This document shows positions 24,421-32,574 of a stretch of 64,000 bases of DNA, in pieces (position 1 is the stretch's first letter; each line of letters starts with the position of its first letter). The notes under the pieces are model-generated. The model saw only the letters and a program-made list of their open reading frames with translations. It was not told where the DNA came from and ran no database searches. The stretch covers positions 310,001 through 374,000 of the forward strand of contig CAXXLG010000001.1 of NCBI GenBank assembly GCA_963674495.2, written 5' to 3'. A program made the translations under genes and the position numbers. This stretch comes from RGIG3178 sp963674495 (lineage in GTDB: Bacteria; Bacillota; Clostridia; Christensenellales; QAND01).

Positions 24421-25026
24421 TTAATGGTCTTGGGTCTGCAGGCACAGAATTTCGTGGATTTTTAGCTCGAAGAAGGAGGAGCTGGGTACGGGCGTTATCA
24501 CAATGGCGGTATTCGCGCCCGCGCCGCGCCCGGCAACGGATACGATTTTCTGCGGATACGACAGATGCCCCGCCTCCATGGCCATGATGGCACTTTCGAC
24601 AGCTACCTTCATGCCATGGCCGAACAGTCGCAGCGTATCGCATACGACAATCCCTGTCTCGACGCCTTTGTATTTCATGGAAGAAGCCCGGGACATGCCG
24701 TCAAACAGGTGGATGCTGGTCACGATCTTTACACCGGAGGCCAGGAGTTCTTCTTCGGCTTCTTTTGGCATGAGCTGTACCACACCGGATCGGTCCCCTT
24801 TTAGGTGCGGATGATGCCGGACGATGATCAGTTGGCTTTGGCAGCCCAGTTCTTTGGCTATTCTAACCAGTGTTAGGGCCGTAACGCCATAGGTAGAGGC
24901 GCAGACGATGGGCAGGGAATCCTGCATGGACCGGAGGACGGCAACGTTCAGCGTAGCGTCTGTTTCGGCAGCGTGAGCTGCGTGTCGTTCAGCGGAATAA
25001 CCATAAGAGGAGTTAACAAATTGCAT
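24421..25026 (-). CDS. stand-alone pyruvate kinase C-terminal (alpha/beta) domain protein
   Basis: 201 residues, with GGGAGG 8 bases before the ATG. The sequence matches the pyruvate kinase C domain alone: IVCASTYGVTALTLVRIAKE at the start, then CDTLRLFGHGMKVAVESAI, SVAGRGAGANTAIVITP and SSSFFELKIHEILC at the end. There is no catalytic TIM barrel or B domain, so it cannot be a pyruvate kinase. In full enzymes this domain binds allosteric effectors. The free-standing form is known in clostridia but has no assigned role. Confidence 0.85.
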   Translation of the reverse strand: MQFVNSSYGYSAERHAAHAAETDATLNVAVLRSMQDSLPIVCASTYGVTALTLVRIAKELGCQSQLIIVRHHPHLKGDRSGVVQLMPKEAEEELLASGVKIVTSIHLFDGMSRASSMKYKGVETGIVVCDTLRLFGHGMKVAVESAIMAMEAGHLSYPQKIVSVAGRGAGANTAIVITPVPSSSFFELKIHEILCLQTQDH

Positions 25027-25063
25027 AATAAAGCCTCCCTATTAAAGCTTATCCATTATTTCA

Positions 25064-25072
25064 ATTATAGCA
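25064..25072 (-). promoter_or_regulatory. extended -10 promoter of the leftward pyruvate-kinase-C-like gene
   Basis: On the minus strand TG-C-TATAAT at 25072-25064; -35 weak. Confidence 0.55.
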
Positions 25073-25334
25073 TGAATAAATACCGATTGAGGGCAAAGCT
25101 TTTACAGGTCATGATATGGGAGCTTATGCGTCGGTGGTTAAGCATGTTCAACCTCTTTTGCACCAGTGCCACAAGGCCAGTTTCATGGTATTTTCAAAAA
25201 GCTGTGACAAGTCGCTGAAGATGTTCGGAACTTTAGCGTAGGGCAAATGGGGCGCTTGTTCTCTATATGGCAAAACAGAATGATAGACTGGAAATCACAG
25301 CCGAAAAACGTTTGTTTAGTAGGAAATTTAATAT

Positions 25335-25432
25335 CAACCCAAACTCTCCCACAAAACAAAAGGCGTTCTTTTTGGATTCATTTGCTTCACTAGGCAAAAA
25401 GCCTGTAACAATTAATGTTTACAGGTTTTTTT
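25335..25432 (+). repeat. dispersed intergenic element, copy 11 (divergent)
   Basis: CAACCCAAACTCTCCCACAA, AAAAGGCGTTC, TTTTTGGATTCA and TTTGCTTCACTA align with the core. The hairpin is of new sequence: CCTGTAA (25402-25408) / TTACAGG (25419-25425), flanked by A5 and a T-run, so a terminator fold is kept with different bases. Confidence 0.7.
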
Positions 25433-25488
25433 CATGCATATAGCATAAAATGGGCATTAAGCCACCATCCTTTAAACAATAGAAATCT

Positions 25489-25516
25489 TTGATTTTTATT
25501 ATGTTGTGTGTACAAT
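25489..25516 (+). promoter_or_regulatory. orphan promoter
   Basis: TTGATT (25489-25494), 16-base spacer, TACAAT (25511-25516). No supported gene starts in the next 300 bases; only a 20-codon frame (ATG GCA GAT...) follows, so a small RNA or a gene relic may be transcribed. Confidence 0.4.
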
Positions 25517-25872
25517 GTATCTGCAACGGAGTTTATGCAAATTGGCATGGCAGATGTTAAAAATGGCGGATTCAATTCGAAAAAGAGTTATCTATTGTAG
25601 CTGAAATTGCTTTTCACGGCTTAGATGGAATGATCAACGATGTAGTCGGACAAAATGAGCTATAAACTGAAAAGCTGATTTGGGACAGGGAATTGTCGTC
25701 GGGAATGTCCGTACGGGTCATCACTGGGCGGTGTTAACAAAAATTGGCATGACGTGGTTTGAAGAAATTAATTGATTCGCGTGTAATAGCAAACAATTCG
25801 CCGGAACGATTCAAATCGGGAGTATGCTATAATACGAGCACATACGAAAATAAAAAACAAAGGATGAAATAT
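25517..25872 (+). other. intergenic stretch before the helicase, no gene recognised
   Basis: It contains only short interrupted frames. An extended -10 TG-C-TATAAT at 25825-25833 is the likely helicase promoter, which argues against any upstream start for that gene. Confidence 0.5.
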
Positions 25873-27324
25873 ATGCAATTTTCGGAGCTAAATCTATCCA
25901 AGGAGACATTAAAAGCAATTGAGGAAATGGGTTTTGAGGAGGCGACGCCAATCCAATCCAAGGCTATACCGGTTATTATGCAAGGAAAGGATATCATCGG
26001 TCAGGCGCAAACAGGATCCGGCAAAACCTGTGCCTTTGCCATTCCCGCCATAGAAATGCTTCACAAGGATGAGAGTAACATTCAAGTGCTGGTTTTGTGT
26101 CCGACGCGGGAATTGGTCATACAATCGGCCAAGGAATTTAAATCCGTGGCGAAATACCATGAGGGCGTAAGAATTCTCCCCATTTATGGTGGACAACCCA
26201 TCGATCGCCAGATTCAAGCCTTAAAGAGAAGACCACAAATCATCATTGGTACGCCTGGACGTATCATGGATCATATGCGGCGTGCTACGCTGAAGTTTGC
26301 TAACATTAATCTTTTGGTTTTGGATGAGGCCGATGAAATGCTCAGCATGGGATTCCAGGAAGATCTGAATGTTATATTGCAAAAAACACCCGATGTAAAA
26401 CAGACGGTGCTTTTTTCTGCAACGATGTCCAAAAGCATTTTGGAAATCACCGCGCAATACCAAAAAAATCCGGAGCACATAAAATTAACGCACAAGGAAC
26501 TCACTGTGCCAACCACTGAACAATACTATATCGAGGTGCGGGAACCGTCCAAACTGGATGTGCTTTCACGCATCATAGACGGCAACAACGTCCAGCTTTC
26601 CCTTGTATTTTGCAATACAAAAAAACGCGTGGATGAGCTTGTCTTCGAATTGCAGGCCAGGGGCTATTCCGCGGATGCGCTTCATGGGGATATGCGACAG
26701 AATGAGCGCGATGCGGTTATGCGTAAATTCAGAAACGGCGATATCAACATGCTTGTGGCCACGGATGTTGCAGCACGGGGCATTGATGTGGAGAATATCG
26801 AAGCGGTTATCAACTACGATGTCCCTGATGATGTGGAATATTATGTCCACCGCATTGGAAGGACGGGCAGGGCTGGCAAAGAGGGCAAAGCCTATACATT
26901 TATCAGCGGAAGAGAGTTCAACAAATTGAAGAATATCCAGCGGTTTACGAAAACCAAAATCAAATTGATACAGCCTCCTACAAATTTTGATGTAGAGGAA
27001 AGTAAAATCGGGATTTTACTCAAAAAGGTAAACGAAACACTGAATAAGGGCGATTACACGCAATACGCCCCCTATATAGAACGGCTTGTAAATCAATTCA
27101 ATGTGGGCAACAGCGAGGAGCCTGATTTGACGACGATGGATATTGCGGCGGCTTTGTTAAAAATGTTGTCCGGATCTGCCCAAAGACGGGTTCTGCAAAC
27201 TGCAAGGGTACAGAACCCTACAAAGAACACATACAAAAGCGAATCGACTCAAGGAAATCCATGGCAGCAAGGGTATAAGAAAAAAACGGGCAGACCGAAT
27301 CCCTATAGTCGAAAAGGAAGGTAA
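25873..27324 (+). CDS. cshA: DEAD-box RNA helicase (CshA type)
   Basis: 483 residues from ATG 25873, preceded by AAAGGA at a spacing of 8; the frame extends further upstream, but a promoter -10 (25828-25833) lies inside that extension. Motifs are in order: Q motif (FSELNLSKETL, ATPIQSKAIP), I AQTGSGKT (45-52), Ia PTRELVIQ, GTPGR, II VLDEADEML, III SAT, then the second RecA domain with VFCNTKKRVDEL, DVAARGIDV and VI HRIGRTGRAGKEG. The tail ends in a basic segment (QQGYKKKTGRPNPYSRKGR), as in cold-shock/degradosome helicases. It acts in RNA unwinding in the cytoplasm. It is monocistronic. Confidence 0.93.
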   Translation: MQFSELNLSKETLKAIEEMGFEEATPIQSKAIPVIMQGKDIIGQAQTGSGKTCAFAIPAIEMLHKDESNIQVLVLCPTRELVIQSAKEFKSVAKYHEGVRILPIYGGQPIDRQIQALKRRPQIIIGTPGRIMDHMRRATLKFANINLLVLDEADEMLSMGFQEDLNVILQKTPDVKQTVLFSATMSKSILEITAQYQKNPEHIKLTHKELTVPTTEQYYIEVREPSKLDVLSRIIDGNNVQLSLVFCNTKKRVDELVFELQARGYSADALHGDMRQNERDAVMRKFRNGDINMLVATDVAARGIDVENIEAVINYDVPDDVEYYVHRIGRTGRAGKEGKAYTFISGREFNKLKNIQRFTKTKIKLIQPPTNFDVEESKIGILLKKVNETLNKGDYTQYAPYIERLVNQFNVGNSEEPDLTTMDIAAALLKMLSGSAQRRVLQTARVQNPTKNTYKSESTQGNPWQQGYKKKTGRPNPYSRKGR

Positions 27325-27395
27325 TATAAACACAAGAATACAATGTGCATTGACGAGTATGGTTTGGGTGGTTTAGCGGAAAGAACGCTGACCAC

Positions 27396-27485
27396 CAACC
27401 CACCTGTGATATAGAAAAGTGTTTTTTTGAAGTTCGTTTGCGACACCAACGAAAGGCCACAAATTCCAAACAAATTGTGGCCTTT
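27396..27485 (+). repeat. dispersed intergenic element, copy 12 (degenerate core, strong hairpin)
   Basis: CAACCCACC, AGAAAAGTGT, TTTTTTTGAAG and TTTGCGACACCA are loosely core-like. AAAGGCCACAA (27452-27462) pairs perfectly with TTGTGGCCTTT (27475-27485), making this the likely helicase terminator. Confidence 0.7.
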
Positions 27486-27886
27486 ATTAATTTGCTTCTA
27501 CACCTGCCATAAGGCGTGCATCTAAAGCTTGACGGGTATTGTGCAAGAATTAATTGTCTATGAGTGTAAGGCAAGACGAATGACGCAAGGAGTACCTGGA
27601 TCCAAGCGAAGTGCTTCGGTTTGTATATCTGTGAAAATCTCTGATAAAACTCGGGCAAAATGGACATCCAGCGCAAAAAAGACTGTCAGAAATCCGAAAG
27701 GACAAAAACAAAAGGGATAAATGACACATATAATCGCTGATCGTGCGTATTTTTTGTGGTATCAGTTGACATTCGTTGCTATCAACAGCAGAATGAAAGT
27801 AGATGTAATAGACGTTGACTGTTTGTATCAAGATTAAAAACCGGGAGGACACCAAAGCAAGTATACCAACAAAGGTGGAGTGAGAA
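27486..27886 (+). other. intergenic stretch after the helicase
   Basis: A 63-codon frame with a basic product crosses 27529-27720, but it has no ribosome site or known motif. TTGACA (27766-27771) with CAGAAT 17 bases on (27789-27794) is a possible promoter for the SH3 gene. Confidence 0.35.
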
Positions 27887-28339
27887 ATGGCAAGAAGGCA
27901 TCGCTATAGGATCAAAGATCGTCGCCGTCTCATGGGATGCTTAATGCTGCCATTGATTGTAATTGTTTTGGCGGTTCCAGTCTATTTTATTTTTCACTGG
28001 ATGACGGCTAAAAGCGAGGATGTAGCAGCACCAACAGGAGTAATTCCGACTTTGACAAGCGGGGCCTCCCCAACACAGGCCGCCACGCCCACGCCAACAG
28101 CAACGCCATCTCAAGTAATACGTATAACGCTTACGGATACTTCATCCACCGTTAATGTACGCAAGCAGCCGTCGATAACATCCGAGATATTTGTTGAAGC
28201 GACGCACGGTGCCACATATCCCTATTTGGGGGAAAGCGATGGATGGTGGATTGTAAGCTATCAAGGACAGACTGCATATATATCCGAAACGTTCGGTGTG
28301 CTTGAAACGGCTGGTGAAACGCCAACCGCAACGCCATAG
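27887..28339 (+). CDS. membrane-anchored bacterial SH3 domain protein
   Basis: 150 residues, with GGTGGAG about 8 bases before the ATG. A basic cytoplasmic head (MARRHRYRIKDRRR) is followed by one signal-anchor helix (LMLPLIVIVLAVPVYFIFHWM), a Thr/Pro/Ala-rich linker (ATPTPTATP), and an SH3b domain: STVNVRKQPSITSEIF, GATYPYLGESDGWWIVSYQG, TAYISETFG. The linker and SH3b place the domain outside the membrane, where it probably binds peptidoglycan. The C-terminus repeats the Thr-Pro-Thr-Ala-Thr pattern. Confidence 0.88.
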   Translation: MARRHRYRIKDRRRLMGCLMLPLIVIVLAVPVYFIFHWMTAKSEDVAAPTGVIPTLTSGASPTQAATPTPTATPSQVIRITLTDTSSTVNVRKQPSITSEIFVEATHGATYPYLGESDGWWIVSYQGQTAYISETFGVLETAGETPTATP

Positions 28340-28499
28340 CGTATTTGTATATAAACGTGAATGGAAACAAAAGGATATAAACGCCGTTTTTGGCATTTTT
28401 ATGGTTTATTTACTACGCCACTTATAACCACGATTACAAGAGGGCTTGTCGTCCGTTTTATTAATTACATATATTGCATCAACTATTGTATACTTACAA

Positions 28500-28508
28500 T
28501 GATATAAT
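28500..28508 (+). promoter_or_regulatory. extended -10 promoter of the metallohydrolase gene
   Basis: TG-A-TATAAT at 28500-28508; no well-spaced -35. The rest of 28340-28630 is AT-rich and empty of other features. Confidence 0.55.
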
Positions 28509-28630
28509 ATTTTTAATAGATACTTTTTGAGATAATATGTATTGTTCTGATGGGAAAATAAGATAAAACAATGTATTGCTTATGATCGTGTTTTTTGTGC
28601 TGAAAAAATCGGAATGGGAGAATGATTGCT

Positions 28631-29605
28631 ATGGCAGATCCAAGACCGGTCAAATCAAATTTGAAATCCAAGCGGATAATTTGGGAAGAAGAAAAGCCAA
28701 CCCGGTGGTCGTTCATGAAAGTTCTGCGTGCGTACAGCACGCTCAAACGAGAGTATCCGGTCAATCCATATGCGGAGGTGTATCCGTTCCGGGATAATCT
28801 CTATTGCATTTTCACCGAAAGCCTGGACGGAGCCGGTGATCCGTGGATGTATTTAATTGACGGGCCCAAAAAATGCATGTTGATCGATACTGGTTTTGGC
28901 GTTGGGGATCTCAAAGGACTGATCAAAAAAATCGTTGGAGACAAACCGGTTATCGTTGCCAACACGCACGCACATTTCGACCATGCCTATGGCAACTGTC
29001 AGTTTGAGACATGCTATTGCCATGAGTATGAAGTATTGCGGATGAAAGAGAAGAACAATCCGCATATCTGGGATTATCTCTTTGACGAGAAAGGGAAACC
29101 TATTTGGACAGAGTTTGACCGGAACGACATCGTTCCGTATCATGAATATGAGATCATCGGCGTTCAGGATGGTCATCTCTTTGATCTGGGCAATGGCTAT
29201 CAGGTGGAAGCGATCCATCTACCCGGGCACACGCCGGGACAATGCGCTTATTACGATCATCACAACCACACGATTTTCACCGGTGATACCACAGGCATTG
29301 GACGTGCGGCACCGGATGAACCGTACGGGGCGTATTGCACCGTTACGGCGCTACGCAATGCGCTTGTGAAACTCAAACCGCGCTTTGGTGAAATTGAGGG
29401 CGTCTTTCCGGGACATGGAACACTTGATCAAGCCAGTATCACGCTGCAATATCTTCTAACTGCCGCCGAAGCCGTTATTGCCCACCCGGATCGTTATGAC
29501 GCAAAGCGTGAATTCGTTCGCATGGACCAAAAGATGGTGTCTTATACCAAGAATATTTACCAAGGCAGCGCCATCCGTTACACCATGGATAACGTTTATC
29601 AATAA
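28631..29605 (+). CDS. metallo-beta-lactamase-fold hydrolase
   Basis: 324 residues from ATG 28631, which has GGGAG 10 bases upstream; the ATG at 28622 lies too close to it. Zinc ligands of the fold are present in order: THAHFDHAYG (HxHxDH), LPGHTPGQ, FTGDTTG, and FPGHGTLD near the C-terminus. It resembles hydroxyacylglutathione-hydrolase or lactonase-like enzymes; the substrate is unknown. About 80 residues precede the first strand (YLIDGPKKCMLIDTGFG). No signal peptide, so it is cytoplasmic. A strong terminator follows. Confidence 0.88.
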   Translation: MADPRPVKSNLKSKRIIWEEEKPTRWSFMKVLRAYSTLKREYPVNPYAEVYPFRDNLYCIFTESLDGAGDPWMYLIDGPKKCMLIDTGFGVGDLKGLIKKIVGDKPVIVANTHAHFDHAYGNCQFETCYCHEYEVLRMKEKNNPHIWDYLFDEKGKPIWTEFDRNDIVPYHEYEIIGVQDGHLFDLGNGYQVEAIHLPGHTPGQCAYYDHHNHTIFTGDTTGIGRAAPDEPYGAYCTVTALRNALVKLKPRFGEIEGVFPGHGTLDQASITLQYLLTAAEAVIAHPDRYDAKREFVRMDQKMVSYTKNIYQGSAIRYTMDNVYQ

Positions 29606-29663
29606 GGTTATGCTGAATAAAAATGACCAAACCAGCGATGAACAGTCAAGCTGGTTGCACAGG

Positions 29664-29689
29664 AAGGCGGACAATTCCTTGTCCGCCTT
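29664..29689 (+). terminator. intrinsic terminator of the metallohydrolase gene
   Basis: AAGGCGGACAA (29664-29674) pairs with TTGTCCGCCTT (29679-29689), loop TTCC, then T-rich sequence. Confidence 0.8.
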
Positions 29690-29914
29690 TGTTCATATGG
29701 AATGAAGCATCGTCCATGATGTTACACGATAAATCTTACACTTTGTTTTTGAAAAGGGAACTGTGGCTTTATTCGCTATTTTATAAAAGTGAGAAGTAAG
29801 CCTTTGCGTATACGCTGAAGCTGTAATTTTAGCTTGTTTCTCTTAATGAGGCAATCCTAAATGCGGATACGCCTCCTATTTACAAATAACCTGGTTATAC
29901 TACGTATTCATTTG
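29690..29914 (+). other. intergenic stretch, one hairpin
   Basis: Near 29851-29876 GAGGC-ATCC and GGAT-GCCTC can form a hairpin without a T-run. A GTGGCTTTATT at 29763 recalls the right arm of the dispersed element but no core is present. No gene is seen. Confidence 0.35.
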
Positions 29915-29943
29915 TTGACAAATCAAACAATTTCCGTTATTCT
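29915..29943 (+). promoter_or_regulatory. promoter of the aldo/keto reductase operon
   Basis: TTGACA (29915-29920), 17-base spacer, TATTCT (29938-29943). It leaves a leader of about 170 bases in which I recognise no riboswitch. Confidence 0.65.
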
Positions 29944-30119
29944 CAAAAAAGAATAGCGGTATCATATAGCGTAAGACAAAACTAGCAGGCCTGTCAAGAA
30001 ACAGTATGTGCGGCAGGGGAAGTACTTGGGTTTCTGTATTAACCTACCTGTTTTCAATCTGCTGCTTAGCGTATTTATAAATTCTCAGTTTCCAAAAAAA
30101 TATTTAGGAGGATTAGTTT

Positions 30120-31073
30120 ATGATCTATCGTAAATTGGGCAACAGTGATTTGAAATGTTCCGTGGTGTCCATTGGTACGTGGGTTATCGGCGGAACATGG
30201 GGCGGTGCGGATGACGAACAGTCCATCGCGGCAATCCGTGCCGGCGTGGAGGCTGGCATCAATCTCATTGACACCGCGCCGGTATACGGGCAGGGTCACA
30301 GTGAGGAAGTGGTCGGCAAGGCAATTAAGGGGATACGGGACAAGGTCCTTCTGGCTACAAAATGCGGCAACTATCCACCCGGTTTCGATCTTAGCGCTGG
30401 ACGCCCGAAGGATATCAAACCTGGCACATTCCGCCGACAGTTGGAGGGTTCGCTCAAGCGGCTGGACGTGGAAACCATAGATCTGTACCAGGTGCACTTT
30501 CCGCGGTTCGAATCCTTGGAAATGGGCTTTAGGGAACTGAACGCGCTTCGCGAGGAAGGCCTCGTGCGCTATGTGGGCGTGTCCAATTTCAATGGCGAGC
30601 AGATGGACTTTTGCTCCCGGTTTTGTCCCATCGTCAGCTTGCAGCCGCCCTATTCGCTGCTTGAGCGTGATATCGAGGCGGAGATTCTGCCCTATTGCAT
30701 CAAACACAATATCGGCACGTTGACCTATGGTTCAATCGGCGGCGGTGTGCTGTCCGGAAAGTACGCCGAACCGAAAACGTTTAACGTGGCCGACGGAGAT
30801 CCACGTGGACGCCGCTATGATTATTACAGCCCGGAACACTGGCCCAAAACGGCTGCGATGGTTGACGTGCTCAAGCAGATTGCGGCAGAGCATGGGCGGC
30901 CCACAGTGCAGGTGGCAATCAATTGGGCATTGAAGCAGCCCGGCGTCACGACCGCGCTGGTGGGCGTGCGCACGCCGGAGCAGGCGGTCATGAACGCTGC
31001 AGCCAGCGAATGGGAACTGTCCGATGCGCAGAACGAACGCATCCTGTCCGCTTGTGACGCGATATTCGCATGA
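30120..31073 (+). CDS. aldo/keto reductase
   Basis: 317 residues, with AGGAGG 8 bases before the ATG. The catalytic tetrad is complete: INLIDTAPVYGQGHSEE (Asp, Tyr), LLATKCG (Lys) and LYQVHFPR (His). The cofactor end reads SNFNGEQ, LTYGSIGGGVLSGKY and later ALVGVRTPEQ. There is no ferredoxin tail, unlike the two reductases near 22 kb. It is of the IolS/YhdN-like general type; the substrate is not predictable. An iron alcohol dehydrogenase follows 157 bases later on the same strand, so the two may act on related carbonyl compounds. Confidence 0.9.
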   Translation: MIYRKLGNSDLKCSVVSIGTWVIGGTWGGADDEQSIAAIRAGVEAGINLIDTAPVYGQGHSEEVVGKAIKGIRDKVLLATKCGNYPPGFDLSAGRPKDIKPGTFRRQLEGSLKRLDVETIDLYQVHFPRFESLEMGFRELNALREEGLVRYVGVSNFNGEQMDFCSRFCPIVSLQPPYSLLERDIEAEILPYCIKHNIGTLTYGSIGGGVLSGKYAEPKTFNVADGDPRGRRYDYYSPEHWPKTAAMVDVLKQIAAEHGRPTVQVAINWALKQPGVTTALVGVRTPEQAVMNAAASEWELSDAQNERILSACDAIFA

Positions 31074-31230
31074 AATCGGTTTGATGCCCGTGCCGAACAA
31101 CCAGTTGAAAGCCATTCGAGTGGGCGGGCAGTATAAAAGGCGGCAGAGTCCATTTCCTGCGGTAGATGGGATTTTAGTGGCACCGCCAGTAACGATGTTA
31201 TCCATTTATTAAAATATAGGAGGAAGATAC

Positions 31231-32442
31231 ATGAAGAATTTTTCGAACTTTACGTACCACATGACCACGGAAATCGTTTTTGGTAAAGATACCGAGATGC
31301 AAACGGCCGAACTGATTAAAAAGTACGGCGGCACAAAAGTCCTGATCGTTATGGATGGCGGCGGTTTTATCAAAAAATCAGGATTGTTCGATCGCGTTGC
31401 CGGTACACTGGATGCCGCCGGAATCCCTTATCTGGAACTGGAAGGTGTGCAACCCAATCCGCGCCTCTCCCTTGTCTACAAAGGGCTTGAACTGGTCAAA
31501 AAAGAAAACATCGATTTCATGCTGGCCATCGGCGGCGGCAGCACCATTGACACCGCCAAAGCCATTGCCCTTGGCATGGTGTACGATGGAGACCTGTGGG
31601 ATTTCTTTTCACACAAAGCGATTCCGCAGAAAACGGCGCCGGTCGGGGCCATCAGCACAATCGCTGCAACGGGCAGCGAAACCAGCGGTTCCGCTGTGAT
31701 CATGGACGATATAAACACCCATACGAAATACGGGTTTTTGTACAATCACATCCGGACAGTATTTGCCATTATGAACCCCGAGTTGACCTATACGGTGCCG
31801 GCCTACCATACCGGCGCGGGAACCGCAGATATCCTCGCGCATACGTTTGATTCCTACTTCACCTACGGTACCTCCTATTTGGCGGACAGGTTTAGTGAAA
31901 GCACCATGTGCACCGCGGTCAAATTCGGTCCCATCGCATTGAAAGATCCCACCAACTACGAAGCAAGAGCGGAATTACTGCTTACGTCTTCTTTCAGCCA
32001 CAACGACACATGCCGCATCGGGCGTGCACGCCTGCCGTTTACAGGCGGGGGACACAATCTCGAAGGGCATGTGAGTGGCATGCTGGACACGGCGCACGGT
32101 GCGGGGCTAGCCGTGATGATGCCCGCTTTGCTGCAATACGTGCTCGACCACGACGAGACAACGATTTCCAAAATCGCGCAGTTCGCAATCAAGGTCTTTG
32201 CCGTCGATCCCAATCCGCTTGAGCTCAAAGAAGTGGCACAGGAAGGCATCGACCGTTTTCGCGTCTGGCTCAAGGAGCTGGGGATGCCCGAAACGCTGCA
32301 TGAATTGGCGCACAGGGAGATCACGGATAAGCATATCGATGACCTGGTCGAATCTTTGCGGTATGATGAAAATGGCCTTTTGATGGCCTTTGGCCACTCC
32401 ACCAAAGAGGATGCCAGAAACATTTTCCTGTCCGTCCGGTAG
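31231..32442 (+). CDS. iron-containing alcohol dehydrogenase (butanol-dehydrogenase type)
   Basis: 403 residues, with AGGAGG 8 bases before the ATG. The N-terminal nucleotide domain shows GGGSTIDTAKAIA and TIAATGSETSGSAVI; the metal site is built from GTADILAHTFD (Asp, His), GGGHNLEGH and DTAHGAGLAVMMPA (His residues). This is the BDH/YqhD-like branch, which reduces aldehydes to alcohols with NAD(P)H in fermenting anaerobes. It probably shares a transcript with the upstream reductase or has its own promoter in the 157-base gap. A perfect terminator follows. Confidence 0.92.
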   Translation: MKNFSNFTYHMTTEIVFGKDTEMQTAELIKKYGGTKVLIVMDGGGFIKKSGLFDRVAGTLDAAGIPYLELEGVQPNPRLSLVYKGLELVKKENIDFMLAIGGGSTIDTAKAIALGMVYDGDLWDFFSHKAIPQKTAPVGAISTIAATGSETSGSAVIMDDINTHTKYGFLYNHIRTVFAIMNPELTYTVPAYHTGAGTADILAHTFDSYFTYGTSYLADRFSESTMCTAVKFGPIALKDPTNYEARAELLLTSSFSHNDTCRIGRARLPFTGGGHNLEGHVSGMLDTAHGAGLAVMMPALLQYVLDHDETTISKIAQFAIKVFAVDPNPLELKEVAQEGIDRFRVWLKELGMPETLHELAHREITDKHIDDLVESLRYDENGLLMAFGHSTKEDARNIFLSVR

Positions 32443-32465
32443 ACGCCAGATCATATCAAAAAGAC

Positions 32466-32493
32466 ACAAGCAGAGCGCTATCGCTCTGCTTGT
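32466..32493 (+). terminator. intrinsic terminator of the alcohol dehydrogenase
   Basis: ACAAGCAGAGCG (32466-32477) pairs perfectly with CGCTCTGCTTGT (32482-32493), loop CTAT, then ATTTAT. Confidence 0.8.
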
Positions 32494-32574
32494 ATTTATA
32501 ATCCGAAATGAATGCATTGGCCAAGCCAAACAGTGTGGTGTAATCGTGTAGAGGGCAATTCGTGTACGATGATG

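Noticed and set aside
2056..27485. CRISPR array
   Set aside because: The repeat copies are kilobases apart, of unequal length and interspersed with genes; no cas gene was seen.
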